This document shows, piece after piece, positions 39,090-52,962 of a stretch of 64,000 nucleotides of DNA. Where the stretch lies: NCBI GenBank assembly GCA_902602765.1, contig CACKSH010000002.1, positions 117,420 through 181,419 of the forward strand, given 5' to 3'. The first letter of the stretch is position 1. Each line of letters starts with the position of its first letter. The notes below the pieces were generated by a model, which saw only the letters and a list, made by a program, of their open reading frames with translations, searched no databases and was not told the origin of the DNA. Source of the stretch: Paracoccaceae bacterium. GTDB lineage: Bacteria > Pseudomonadota > Alphaproteobacteria > Rhodobacterales > Rhodobacteraceae. The position numbers and the translations under genes were made by a program.

Positions 39090-39812
39090 ATGACATACAA
39101 CGAATTAAAACCTAAATTGATTATAACAAGGCCTGCAGACGCAGCCAATCTGTTCGCTTCTTTTTTTGAGAAAGAACTAAAAAAAGATCAAATTATAATA
39201 TCACCATTGCTTGAGATAAAATTTTTTAAAAGGCCGAAGACTTTAAAACAAACCCACTGCCTAATTTTCACATCTTCTAACGGGGTAAAAGCCGCAGGGC
39301 AGGCCGCGAATAATAATATAAAGGCTTTATGTGTCGGAAATAGAACGACAAACCTTGCGTCTTCTCTGGGTTATTCCGCTGAAAAAATTGGCGACAATGT
39401 TGAGCAACTTTTAAAAATACTTTGCAAAGGTGAAAAAATTGCTAGCGAAATCCTCCATATTCACGGAAAATATACAAAGGGCGACCTTGTAAATCAGTTA
39501 AGAGACGCAGGGTTCTTGTGTAACGAATGGATAGGATATGACCAAGTTGCGCAAAACCTATCAATTCCCGCTTTGAGTGCATTTGAAAACGGAGATAAAA
39601 CAATTTTACCAATTTTTTCAGAACGCACCGCTCTTTTGCTGAAGAAGCAAATTCCCACGCTTGATAGGTCTCATATAATTGCTATAAGTTCAGCAGTGGC
39701 AAATGTATTTTTGAATGTCAGAGCAGCTTCAGTTAGTGAAGCACAAACACCAGATTTAGCAGGAATGAAATCTTTAACCAAAAAGGTTCTTCAAAACGTG
39801 TTGCTTGAGTAA
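39090..39812 (+). CDS. hemD: Uroporphyrinogen-III synthase (weakly conserved family)
   Basis: LIITRPADAANLFASFFEKEL, FTSSNGVKAAG; position before mic60-hemY. The track lists a GTG start at 39057. Confidence 0.82.
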   Translation: MTYNELKPKLIITRPADAANLFASFFEKELKKDQIIISPLLEIKFFKRPKTLKQTHCLIFTSSNGVKAAGQAANNNIKALCVGNRTTNLASSLGYSAEKIGDNVEQLLKILCKGEKIASEILHIHGKYTKGDLVNQLRDAGFLCNEWIGYDQVAQNLSIPALSAFENGDKTILPIFSERTALLLKKQIPTLDRSHIIAISSAVANVFLNVRAASVSEAQTPDLAGMKSLTKKVLQNVLLE

Positions 39813-39865
39813 TTAATTTCAAAGGATTAGCTTGCTACCAACGAACATTTTTATTTAGGTAAAAA

Positions 39866-40918
39866 ATGACAGACAATAAAAAAGCCACATTAGAAAATAA
39901 TAAAGCTAAAGTGGAAAAATCTAAATCAGATAAAAAAGAATATTCAAACAAACCGCCAAGTGATCATGTTGTTGATAATCCATATAAAGCTATTATAAAA
40001 AACGCCCTCATACCCATTTTATTTGGCGCTATCGTGGGAGCAGCCGTAAGCTTTCTACTCAGCATCAATATCGTCCCAAGATTACCTTTATGGAATGAAT
40101 TAAAAGAGGCTCAGGAAAAGTCTGCCGTTAATTTCGACAATATATCTAAGCAAATGAATGAGCTTAAAATAATGGTTGCTAAGATCAATAGTGATATCCC
40201 AGAAGAGGTCGATATACTCCCAATTGTCAATGAGTTAGGAGAATTGAGCAAGAAAGTTCAAATAATTGAAAAATATGATTTTTCACAGTCCGATGTTAGT
40301 ATAAAAAAAATAGAAGCGCTCGTTGATGATAAAATTAAAATGTTGGAAGAGGATATTTATTTATTAGGCACAAAAATTGAAAAAAATGTGCCCATGAATA
40401 TGCCGAGCACTAATGAAAATGCCAATGTTTCTCTTAATGAAGCATTGGTGTCCATGCAAAATGCAATAACGACGGGTTTACCTTTCCAAAAAACTTTAAC
40501 AGACTATGAAATGGCTAGTGGTAGAGAAGCGCCCCCTATTATAAAGATTTGGTCAAAAACTGGAGTGACTACACAATTTAATTTACTCCAAACCTTTCCC
40601 GAGTACGCACGAAACCTTTTACAAATTGAGCATGATAATCACTTTACAAATGAAGAAAGTGGGCTGGGAATTATAAAATTTTTAAAAAAATTCGTAAAAA
40701 CAAGATCAACGAGCCCACAAGTAGGAACCAGTAATGACGCGATTTTGTCGAGAGCCGAACATTCATTGAAAAATGGAGATATTGAAAAGGCATTAAAAGA
40801 GCTAGACCGGCTACCGTTAGACTTACAGAATGAAATGAGGGATTGGTACAAGAAAGCAAAAAATCACTTAGAGATTAATAACGCTATGAATGAATTAATC
40901 TATTTTCATACAGATTAG
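39866..40918 (+). CDS. Alphaproteobacterial Mic60/mitofilin-family protein
   Basis: N-terminal TM, coiled-coil middle, C-terminal ALSRAEHSLKNGDIEKALKELDRLPLDLQNEMRDWYKKAKNHL mitofilin-like segment; between hemD and hemY. Confidence 0.82.
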   Translation: MTDNKKATLENNKAKVEKSKSDKKEYSNKPPSDHVVDNPYKAIIKNALIPILFGAIVGAAVSFLLSINIVPRLPLWNELKEAQEKSAVNFDNISKQMNELKIMVAKINSDIPEEVDILPIVNELGELSKKVQIIEKYDFSQSDVSIKKIEALVDDKIKMLEEDIYLLGTKIEKNVPMNMPSTNENANVSLNEALVSMQNAITTGLPFQKTLTDYEMASGREAPPIIKIWSKTGVTTQFNLLQTFPEYARNLLQIEHDNHFTNEESGLGIIKFLKKFVKTRSTSPQVGTSNDAILSRAEHSLKNGDIEKALKELDRLPLDLQNEMRDWYKKAKNHLEINNAMNELIYFHTD

Positions 40919-40927
40919 GACCCTCAG

Positions 40928-42397
40928 ATGCTGTTATCGCTGTTTAAAATTGTTTTTTTTATTGTGATAATAACCCTTGTTGCGCTTTGCATTACGTATT
41001 TGCTTGATAATGAACAAACTTTTTTGGGCGACGTGTTCATAAATATTGGTACAACTGAATTTATACTCAGCCCTATCCAAACGGTCATTTTTTTGGGATT
41101 AGTTATATTTTTAGCAGTCTTGGTTCTAAAGCTATTATCGCTCTGCCTTGCAATCTTGAGTTTTATTAATGGTGATGAAACTGCTATCTCACGGTATTTC
41201 ACAAGAAATAGAGAAAGAAAGGGCTTTAATGCCCTTTCTGAGGGATTATTGGCACTAGCTTCAGGCGAGGGAGCAACTGCCTTGGCAAAGGCAAATAGAG
41301 CAGAAAAACACCTTAGGAGACCTGAATTAACAAACTTGCTAATAGCCCAGGCTGCAGAACTCTCTGGAGATTTAAAAAAAGCAAATGAGACATATAAAGC
41401 TCTAATTCAAAATCCACGAACTAAGTTTGTTGGCTTACGCGGAATACTTAAGCAGAAATTGGCAGAGGGACATACGGAAATAGCAATTAAAATTGCAAAA
41501 GAAGCCTTTAATATTAAGCCCGCACATACCGAAACACAAGATATTTTATTACAGCTTCAAGCAGAATCAGGAGACTGGAGAGGAGCGCGTAAAACCCTTG
41601 GCACGAAGCTTAAAAAGGGAACCATACCTAGGGACATACACCGACGCCGTGACGCTGTCTTGGCATTAGCAGAGGCTAAGGAGCTGCTTGCTGAAGAGAC
41701 TTCAATAGAAAAACAAGAAGCAGCGATAGAGGCAAACAGATTATCACCAGACCTCGTGCCGGCGGCAGTTCTTGCAGCTCGCGCATACATAAATAGGGAC
41801 AACAATCGTAATGCGAGCCGTATAATCAACAAAGCTTGGCAGTCACAACCACATCCCGACCTAAAGGCAGTTTTCTACGAGATTTACCCAAAGGAAGGTG
41901 ATGAGGATAAACTAAAACGATTACAAAAACTTTGCAGGCTAAACCCAGATCATCTGGAATCAAAAATTTCCCTATCAGAACTGTATTTAAAGCAGGAAAA
42001 TTTTCCTATGGCGCAAAGGGTGCTCAACAAAATTCAGAAAGAGGATCGTGACGCTCGAGTATTAACTCTTATGGCTGTAGCTGAAAGAGGTAAAGGTGGA
42101 GATGACCAAAAGATACGTGACTTATTAAATTTAGCAATTACTGCAAAACGTGCTCCGCAATGGATATGTGAAAAATGTAATACTGTCCATGCAGATTGGG
42201 AACCAATCTGCATAAACTGTGCTGCAGTGGACTCTTTAGAATGGAAAGTACCACCCAAGGACCCAACCGATTTTACTGTAAGCGAAGATTTACTTCCATT
42301 TTTGTCTAATGAGTTGAAGGCTGAAGCTCCTATGAAAGAACAGGCTTCGGAAAAGCTTCCACAAATGCAAGAAAATGAAAAATCAAAATCAAAATGA
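40928..42397 (+). CDS. hemY: HemY-like membrane TPR protein with C-terminal zinc ribbon
   Basis: Two N-terminal TM, TPR body, C-terminal WICEKCNTVHADWEPICINCAAVDSLEW. Confidence 0.88.
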   Translation: MLLSLFKIVFFIVIITLVALCITYLLDNEQTFLGDVFINIGTTEFILSPIQTVIFLGLVIFLAVLVLKLLSLCLAILSFINGDETAISRYFTRNRERKGFNALSEGLLALASGEGATALAKANRAEKHLRRPELTNLLIAQAAELSGDLKKANETYKALIQNPRTKFVGLRGILKQKLAEGHTEIAIKIAKEAFNIKPAHTETQDILLQLQAESGDWRGARKTLGTKLKKGTIPRDIHRRRDAVLALAEAKELLAEETSIEKQEAAIEANRLSPDLVPAAVLAARAYINRDNNRNASRIINKAWQSQPHPDLKAVFYEIYPKEGDEDKLKRLQKLCRLNPDHLESKISLSELYLKQENFPMAQRVLNKIQKEDRDARVLTLMAVAERGKGGDDQKIRDLLNLAITAKRAPQWICEKCNTVHADWEPICINCAAVDSLEWKVPPKDPTDFTVSEDLLPFLSNELKAEAPMKEQASEKLPQMQENEKSKSK

Positions 42398-42463
42398 ATC
42401 TTGCACTTGCCGATTGTTGCAATGTTACCTAACTAATAATGATAAAATGAAAGAGTAACGCTT

Positions 42464-42748
42464 ATGATGGCAATATATGGACCTTTACGCTTAATATTAG
42501 ATGCAGCTTTTTTTATAATGATTGTACACATTATTTTTAGCTGGCTTATTTCATTCCAGATTTTAAATTTACGCCAACCATTTGTCACGCAGGTTTGGCT
42601 AGGGTTAAATAAACTCTTAGAACCCATCTACACTCCCATAAGAAACGTTTTACCAGATACGAGGCCACTCGATGTAGCTCCACTAGTTGCCTTTGTGATA
42701 CTGATATCTTTAAGAGATTACATTTTGCCGGAATTACTACTAAGATAA
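42464..42748 (+). CDS. YggT family protein
   Basis: 94 aa, ending LDVAPLVAFVILISLRDYILPELLL; RNVLPDTRPLD. Confidence 0.92.
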   Translation: MMAIYGPLRLILDAAFFIMIVHIIFSWLISFQILNLRQPFVTQVWLGLNKLLEPIYTPIRNVLPDTRPLDVAPLVAFVILISLRDYILPELLLR

Positions 42749-42868
42749 CTCAACGTGTTAATTTTGATTGTTCATTTTTGATTATCAGACGTTAGAATTA
42801 GTTTGACCAGAAAACTGGACGTATTGATTAAAGAGAACTAAATATTCTTTATAAATTTTGGAGATTGA

Positions 42869-43621
42869 ATGTTAGTAGTTGTATCACCAGCAAAAAAACT
42901 TGATATGTCACCAATTGATACAGAGGTGACGTCAGTGCCTTTATTTTCAGACGAAGCAAATGATCTGGCTAAAGTGGCATTAAATCTTGGAAAAGATGGA
43001 CTAATTTCCGCGATGAAAATTAGTGAAAAATTAGCTGATTTAAATTTAGAACGATTTAAATCTTTTGGTCATCAAAATAAAAAAGCTGCTGTTTTTGCTT
43101 TTGCTGGTGACACGTACCAAGGTTTTGATGCCACATCTTTAAGTTCCGATGGATTGCGTTGGGCGCAAGATCATCTCCGTATTTTATCAGGTTTGTACGG
43201 CATTCTTCGGCCTTTAGACGAAATTGAGCCATATCGACTTGAAATGGGAAGCAAATTTTATATTAGTGGTAAAACATCGCTTCACGATTTTTGGAAGGGT
43301 CGAATATCGGAAGTCCTCAATCAAACAGCCAAAGAAACAAATTCTGGATTCCTGGTTAATTGCGCTAGCCAAGAATATTTTGGCTCTGTGGCACTAGATA
43401 TATTAAATATCAAAGTTATAACTCCATTTTTTTATGAAAATACAGATAATGGCATAAAAATTATCAGTTTTTATGCAAAAAAAGCCCGAGGGGCAATGGC
43501 CCGTTACATTATGGAAAATCGACTAAGTGATCCAAATTCATTGTTGGAATTTGACTTAGGAGGTTATAAATATCAGCCTGAAAAATCTACACTAGAGTCC
43601 CCTATTTTTCTAAGAGATTAA
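42869..43621 (+). CDS. yaaA: Peroxide stress protein YaaA (DUF328)
   Basis: MLVVVSPAKKLD, FAGDTYQGFDA, LSGLYGILRPLDEIEPYRLEMG. Confidence 0.96.
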   Translation: MLVVVSPAKKLDMSPIDTEVTSVPLFSDEANDLAKVALNLGKDGLISAMKISEKLADLNLERFKSFGHQNKKAAVFAFAGDTYQGFDATSLSSDGLRWAQDHLRILSGLYGILRPLDEIEPYRLEMGSKFYISGKTSLHDFWKGRISEVLNQTAKETNSGFLVNCASQEYFGSVALDILNIKVITPFFYENTDNGIKIISFYAKKARGAMARYIMENRLSDPNSLLEFDLGGYKYQPEKSTLESPIFLRD

Positions 43622-43685
43622 CAGTATCTTTAAATGTTAGGTACCCACATCGTGGAATTAAGCTAAAATTTAAAAGGATAATATT

Positions 43686-44606
43686 ATGTCAGTTTTGGTT
43701 TTCGGACATAAATCGCCTGATACAGACTCTACTGGCGCGCCTGTAATTTGGGCCTGGTATTTGAAACATATTCAAAAGACTGATGCGGAACCAATTCTTT
43801 TAGGTCAGCCTAATAGTGAAGCTCTTTTCATGTTAGATTATTGGGGAATAAATATGCCCCGAATAATAGACAAATTAGACGAAGGTAGTTCTGTTATAAT
43901 TGTTGACACAAATAACCCTGATGAACTACCCGATAACATCAACGAATGCGAAATTCAGGGAATTATTGACCACCACAAGCTGATTGGTGGGTTAGAAACA
44001 AACCGCCCTATTGAAGTGATTATCCGCCCATTAGCCTGTACAGCAACAGTAATGATTGACATTATGGGTACTAGCATAGCCCAAATGCCCCGAGCGGTTA
44101 AGGGCGCCGCGTTAAGCTGTATTTTATCAGATACGCTTGCATTCAGAAGCCCAACAACAACAGATTTGGACAAGTCAATCGCCACAAACCTAGCACGGGA
44201 TTTAAACATTGACATAGAGATATTTGCCTCACAGCTCTTCAAGGCAAAGTCTGATATTTCAAAATATACAGACCCTGAGTTAATTTTGATGGACTCAAAG
44301 AAGTACGATGTAGAGGGCAAAAAGCTTCGAATATCCGTAATGGAAACTACCCAACCTGACCAAATCCTTGAAAGAAAAAAATCTTTACTTCAAGCAATGA
44401 AGGATATTGAAGAAAACGAAGGAGTTGATCAAATTTTGTTCTTTGTTATTGATATATTGAATGAAGAGGCAACCCTTTTTGTTCCAAACAAATTAGTTAA
44501 GGAGATTGCTGAAAAGTCATTTGGCAGAAGCTGCATCGAGGATACAGTTGTTTTGCCAGGCGTACTTAGTCGTAAGAAGCAGATAATACCACAGCTCAAA
44601 TTATGA
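43686..44606 (+). CDS. ppaC: Manganese-dependent (family II) inorganic pyrophosphatase
   Basis: FGHKSPDTDSTGAPV, IVDTNN, IIDHHKLIG DHH motifs. Confidence 0.96.
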   Translation: MSVLVFGHKSPDTDSTGAPVIWAWYLKHIQKTDAEPILLGQPNSEALFMLDYWGINMPRIIDKLDEGSSVIIVDTNNPDELPDNINECEIQGIIDHHKLIGGLETNRPIEVIIRPLACTATVMIDIMGTSIAQMPRAVKGAALSCILSDTLAFRSPTTTDLDKSIATNLARDLNIDIEIFASQLFKAKSDISKYTDPELILMDSKKYDVEGKKLRISVMETTQPDQILERKKSLLQAMKDIEENEGVDQILFFVIDILNEEATLFVPNKLVKEIAEKSFGRSCIEDTVVLPGVLSRKKQIIPQLKL

Positions 44607-44641
44607 ATTTACTACGAAATGTGGCCAATTAGGTACCGAAA

Positions 44642-45514
44642 GTGACACTCATAATAAATAATCTGGATGAAATCTCCCATAAATATGATGCACTATTTGT
44701 TGATCTTTGGGGTTGTGTACATAATGGAATTACTGCCTATAAGTCCGCGGTGACCGCTCTGGTAGAATATAGAAGAAATGGCGGCAAGGTTGTTTTGGTA
44801 ACTAACTCACCAAAGCCAAGAATTGACGTAGAGAAGCAGCTAGTTAATTTCAATGTTCCAAAGACGTGTTACGATACAGTGGCAACATCCGGCGATAGTG
44901 CTAGAACGGCAATGTTTAAGGGTGCAGTAGGAAAAAAAATTTATTTCATAGGGGAACCACGAGATCAAGCATTCTTCGAACCTATTTCTATTATTAAATC
45001 CCCCATCGAAATTGAACAAGTATCTATTCAAAATGCAGAAGGTATCGTTTGCACAGGACCTTTTGACGGATCTGCAGACCCCTCTGTTAACAAAGAGATT
45101 TTTTTATTCGCCATTAAAAACGGTATGAAGTTTTTATGTGCTAATCCTGATATAGTAGTAGACCGAGGAGAGACTAGACAGTGGTGCGCTGGAGCTCTAG
45201 CGAAAATGTACACTGAAATGGGTGGTAAAAGTTTATATTTTGGTAAACCGCATAGTGCTATTTATAATTTAGCTAGGATACGACTAGCGCAGCTAGGTGC
45301 CAATGTTGATGAAAATAAGATCTTAGCTATCGGTGATGGAGTTAACACTGATATAAAAGGCGCCAATTCAGAAGAAATTGATAGTTTGTTTGTAACTGGC
45401 GGTCTGGCTGCAAAAGAAACCAAAACATCGTATAGCCCAAATCCAGAAGCCCTTAAAATGTATATCACTAAACAAAAAGTGGACTGTACCTACAGTATTG
45501 GGTACTTACGCTAA
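44642..45514 (+). CDS. HAD-superfamily hydrolase, class IIA (TIGR01459-like)
   Basis: YDALFVDLWGCVHNG, VLVTNSPKPR, FGKPHSAIY, AIGDGVNTDIKGA. Confidence 0.92.
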   Translation: MTLIINNLDEISHKYDALFVDLWGCVHNGITAYKSAVTALVEYRRNGGKVVLVTNSPKPRIDVEKQLVNFNVPKTCYDTVATSGDSARTAMFKGAVGKKIYFIGEPRDQAFFEPISIIKSPIEIEQVSIQNAEGIVCTGPFDGSADPSVNKEIFLFAIKNGMKFLCANPDIVVDRGETRQWCAGALAKMYTEMGGKSLYFGKPHSAIYNLARIRLAQLGANVDENKILAIGDGVNTDIKGANSEEIDSLFVTGGLAAKETKTSYSPNPEALKMYITKQKVDCTYSIGYLR

Positions 45515-45640
45515 GTAGATTTTGAAATTATTTTAACCCACAGTATTAATTTGCACTTGATTTTCTGCACTTGCAAAGTAATAAAGTTACACTAGATTTG
45601 GTCAATAAGAAGCAATATTTCGTCTTGAAGTGAGGATAGC

Positions 45641-46084
45641 ATGCTAGATAACCAGCCACGCGGAACAATTTGCATTGAAGATATCGAAATGGGGATGACG
45701 CGCTATCTTCAAAAGTATGTGACCGATAAAGATATAGAAATGTTCGCAGAAGTCAGCACAGACCATAATCCAGTTCATTTAGATGATGACTATGCTCAAG
45801 ACACTATATTTGAGGGAAGAATTGCTCATGGTATGTTAACGGCAGGATTGATATCTGCTGTTATTGGTGAACAGTTACCAGGTCACGGTGCGATTTATAT
45901 GAGCCAGTCGTTAAAATTTCTCGCACCAGTAAGGCCAGGCGACCTAGTCTACGCAGAGGTAAAAGTAACAGACATCCAAATTGATAAGCGTAGGGTAAAG
46001 CTTGACTGTAAGTGTGAGGTCGATGGTAAAAATGTTCTTATAGGTGAGGCCATGGTTTTGGCACCAAGCCGTAAATTTGATTAA
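45641..46084 (+). CDS. MaoC-family (R)-specific enoyl-CoA hydratase-like
   Basis: STDHNPVHLDDDYAQ...GRIAHGMLTAGLIS hydratase motif. Confidence 0.93.
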   Translation: MLDNQPRGTICIEDIEMGMTRYLQKYVTDKDIEMFAEVSTDHNPVHLDDDYAQDTIFEGRIAHGMLTAGLISAVIGEQLPGHGAIYMSQSLKFLAPVRPGDLVYAEVKVTDIQIDKRRVKLDCKCEVDGKNVLIGEAMVLAPSRKFD

Positions 46085-46148
46085 TATCCCGTCTTGTATA
46101 TAAAAAGCTATCTTGCACCGCCGGTCGACTGGCGCTAATTCCATTACT

Positions 46149-47081
46149 ATGAGAATAATTAGAGATTACCAGTACGTCGACGCTGACGACACTAATGCCG
46201 TTGCAGCAATTGGCAACTTCGATGGTGTACACTTAGGACATCAGTCTGTTCTAAAAAAAGTTCACAGTATAGCAAAAAATTTAAATGCTCCTACTGGAGT
46301 GGTCACTTTTGAACCTCATCCAAGGAGCTACTTCGCCCCGGATGCACCTTATTTTCGCTTGATGAGCTCCTCTGCAAAAGCAACTCGATTAGAAAAATTG
46401 GGTGTGTCAAAGCTTTACGAGTTAAATTTTAATGCTGCGCTATCAAAACTAAACCCAGAAGAATTTGCTCGAAATGTATTATCCGAAGGCTTAAAACTAC
46501 AGCATGTTTTGGTTGGAGAAGACTTCTGTTTTGGAAAAGACCGAAAAGGTAATGTAAAAATTCTTAAAGACTTGGGGGCTAATCTTGGCTTTGGGGTATC
46601 GGCGCTTGAATTAATTAAGGGCAAACATGGTGAAATCTCATCAACATCTATAAGAAATTTATTATCAGAAGGAAAACCAAAGGAAGCTGCTAACCACTTA
46701 GGACATTGGCACAGAATTGAAGGACCCGTCGTTGGAGGAGAACAACGTGGTCGTGTCTTAGGATATCCAACCGCCAATATGGAATTGAGCGGTTTACATA
46801 TTCCAAAACTAGGAGTTTATGCTGTCCTTATTGACATTTTAGACGGACCGTACAAAGGCAGCTTCAAAGGCGCTGCCTCTATAGGCGTTAGACCAATGTT
46901 TGGCAAAAACAGTCCAAATCTGGAAACTTATATTTTTGATTTTTCTGGCGATATTTATGGAGCTCAACTATCAATTGCGCTTGTAGAATATTTACGGCCT
47001 GAATTGAGCTTTGACAGTGTAGAAACATTAGTTGAGCAAATGGCTTCTGATTGTGAAAAAGCTAAAGAGATGCTTGCTTAA
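46149..47081 (+). CDS. ribF: Bifunctional riboflavin kinase/FAD synthetase
   Basis: AAIGNFDGVHLGHQSVL, GRVLGYPTANM. ATG at 46149 preferred over track start 46113. Confidence 0.96.
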   Translation: MRIIRDYQYVDADDTNAVAAIGNFDGVHLGHQSVLKKVHSIAKNLNAPTGVVTFEPHPRSYFAPDAPYFRLMSSSAKATRLEKLGVSKLYELNFNAALSKLNPEEFARNVLSEGLKLQHVLVGEDFCFGKDRKGNVKILKDLGANLGFGVSALELIKGKHGEISSTSIRNLLSEGKPKEAANHLGHWHRIEGPVVGGEQRGRVLGYPTANMELSGLHIPKLGVYAVLIDILDGPYKGSFKGAASIGVRPMFGKNSPNLETYIFDFSGDIYGAQLSIALVEYLRPELSFDSVETLVEQMASDCEKAKEMLA

Positions 47082-47083
47082 TC

Positions 47084-47552
47084 ATGGCTCCTCCAGAGAA
47101 AAAAAGCTCCATCTTTGCTAATAACTTTTGGGAAACAAAACCCTTAGAAAGCTTGAATTCTGAAGAATGGGAGGCACTTTGTGATGGTTGTGGAAAATGT
47201 TGCCTTAATAAAATCGAAGACGAGGAAACTGGAAAAGTTTTTTTAACACGGATAGCATGCCGCCTCTTTAGTGACGAGAATTGCTTGTGTAATGACTATG
47301 AGCATCGTAACGATCACGTCCCGGAATGTATTAAACTTACCCCGACCACAATCAAAGAAAATGCTTACTGGCTCCCATCCACATGTGCCTACAAATTACT
47401 TTATGAAAAAAAGAAATTACCAGTTTGGCATCCTTTGTTGACGGGAAACAAAGAAACTATGCATCGCGCGGGTATTTCTATAAAAGGCGCTACTATTTCA
47501 GAGAAATCTGTAAATGAAGATGATTGGGAAAATTTTATTATTCCGGAACCAA

Positions 47553-47557
<5 letters not shown>
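47084..47557 (+). CDS. YcgN family cysteine-cluster protein (UPF0260)
   Basis: EEWEALCDGCGKCCLNK, conserved cysteines. Confidence 0.94.
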
Positions 47558-51041
<3,484 letters not shown>

Positions 51042-51169
51042 TTAAATTATAATACCTTTTTTTTGTTCAAATGTCACGTGTTTCGATCTCTTGGTGCTTC
51101 AATAATTGATGTAAATTCTTATAATAACTTGCCTCTTTTTTTGTTGCCGTTAGTGTACCTGAGAGGGGG

Positions 51170-51931
51170 GTGAATATGGCGATCGCTCAAATGAAATCAA
51201 ATATAAATCATTGGCAAGAACGTATAGATATGGCCGCAGCATTTCGCTGGACGGCTAGGCTTAATATGAATGAAGCCGTTGCTAATCACTTTTCGCTTGC
51301 AGTGAGTAGTGACGGAACCAAATTCCTTGTTAACCCCAACATGGTCCATTTTTCAAGAATTAGAGCCAGTGATTTAATTGAGCTTGACTCGAAAAATGCT
51401 GACACAATGAAGTTACCTAATGCACCAGATCCAACTGCATGGGGCTTGCACGGCGCGCTGCATAGGCTTTGCCCGCATGCAAAGTGCGCAATGCATATTC
51501 ACTCTGATTACGCAACTGTTTTGGCAAGCCTAGAAGATAGCAGGCTTCCTGCAATAGATCAGAATACTGCTATTTTCTTCAATAGGGTCATAGTTGATAA
51601 TAATTATGGTGGGCTTGCCTTTGAAGAAGAAGGCGAAAGGTGCGCAGCACTTTTCTCAGACGAGAAGAAGAAGGTAATGGTCATGGGCAACCATGGAATT
51701 TTGGTAATTGGTAGTAATGTAGCAGAAACTTTTAATCGCATGTACTATTTTGAACGGGCAGCCAAAACTTATATAAAAGCACTTCAAACAGGTATGAAAC
51801 TTAAGGTCTTACCAGATAGCATTGCTGAAAAGACAGCAAGCGAACTGGAAAACTATCCAAGTGATGACTGTAAACACTTAAGTGAATTAAAGAAAATTCT
51901 GATCAGTGAGGGATCAGATTTTCAATCATAA
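51170..51931 (+). CDS. Class II aldolase/adducin-family protein
   Basis: AMHIHSDYATVLASL, GNHGILVIG zinc-site motifs. Confidence 0.93.
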   Translation: MNMAIAQMKSNINHWQERIDMAAAFRWTARLNMNEAVANHFSLAVSSDGTKFLVNPNMVHFSRIRASDLIELDSKNADTMKLPNAPDPTAWGLHGALHRLCPHAKCAMHIHSDYATVLASLEDSRLPAIDQNTAIFFNRVIVDNNYGGLAFEEEGERCAALFSDEKKKVMVMGNHGILVIGSNVAETFNRMYYFERAAKTYIKALQTGMKLKVLPDSIAEKTASELENYPSDDCKHLSELKKILISEGSDFQS

Positions 51932-51958
51932 AGGAAGACAAGTCAGGATAATTAGTAT

Positions 51959-51979
51959 TGCGAATGATTATCAATTGCA
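51959..51979. promoter_or_regulatory. Candidate Mur/Fur-type metalloregulator box
   Basis: TGCGAATGATTATCAATTGCA, a 21-bp imperfect palindrome (8 of 10 arm pairs), 60 bp before the SBP gene of a metal ABC operon. Confidence 0.6.
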
Positions 51980-52038
51980 TTGACAAGCTATCAGATCTCT
52001 CTAAGTATTAAAAAATTAACTTACTAGAGAAATTAGCA

Positions 52039-52941
52039 ATGAAAATTATCAATAACATCCACTTATTCAAGATAGCATGGGTTTGCATTTTGCTATGCGT
52101 CATATTAACGAGCCATCTTTCAGCAGAAAAATTTAAAGCTGTCACTACTTTTACCGTAATCGCCGACATGGCACAAAACGTAGCCGGTGAAAATGCGATC
52201 GTTGAGTCAATCACTAAGGCTGGAGCAGAAATTCATGGATACCAACCCACCCCAAGAGATATCGTTAAAGCACAAAATGCTGATTTAATATTTTGGAATG
52301 GATTAAATTTAGAACTTTGGTTTGAACAATTCTTTTCAAATCTCTCTGGTGTCCCAAGCGCTATTCTTACAAAGGGCATAACTCCAATAAGTATCAAGGA
52401 CGGAGAATATTCTGGTTTACCAAACCCTCATGCTTGGATGAGCTTAGATAGTTCCTTAATTTATGTAGATAACATAAGAGACGCGTTTGTGAAACACGAC
52501 CCCGCAAACGCAATTTCTTACAGAACCAATGCCGAAACCTACAAACGCAAAATTAAAGATACAATTTTACCATTGAAAAACGCAATACTAGTAGTTCCAA
52601 AAGAAAAAAGGTGGCTAGTATCATGTGAAGGAGCATTTAGTTACTTGGCTAGAGATTTTAAAATGAACGAATTGTATATTTGGCCAATAAATGCAGGCGC
52701 ACAAGGAACTCCAAAACAAGTTAAGAGGGTAATTGACAGTGTTAGGAAAAATAACATCCCAGCAGTTTTTTGTGAAAGCACAGTCTCTCAAGCACCAGCC
52801 CAACAAATTTCTCGAGAAACTGGAGCCGCTTATGGTGGCATTTTATATGTTGACAGCCTTACAAAAGCAAATGGGCCAGTACCAAGCTACATCGATCTTT
52901 TAAAAGTGACATCTGAGACAATAGTCACAGGGCTTCAGTAA
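52039..52941 (+). CDS. sitA: Metal (Mn/Zn) ABC transporter substrate-binding protein, SitA-like
   Basis: Signal peptide, TFTVIADMAQNVAG, NPHAWMSLD, CESTVSQAPAQQISRETGA. Confidence 0.92.
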   Translation: MKIINNIHLFKIAWVCILLCVILTSHLSAEKFKAVTTFTVIADMAQNVAGENAIVESITKAGAEIHGYQPTPRDIVKAQNADLIFWNGLNLELWFEQFFSNLSGVPSAILTKGITPISIKDGEYSGLPNPHAWMSLDSSLIYVDNIRDAFVKHDPANAISYRTNAETYKRKIKDTILPLKNAILVVPKEKRWLVSCEGAFSYLARDFKMNELYIWPINAGAQGTPKQVKRVIDSVRKNNIPAVFCESTVSQAPAQQISRETGAAYGGILYVDSLTKANGPVPSYIDLLKVTSETIVTGLQ

Positions 52942-52962
52942 CTACTGTAAACCGAATTAATA

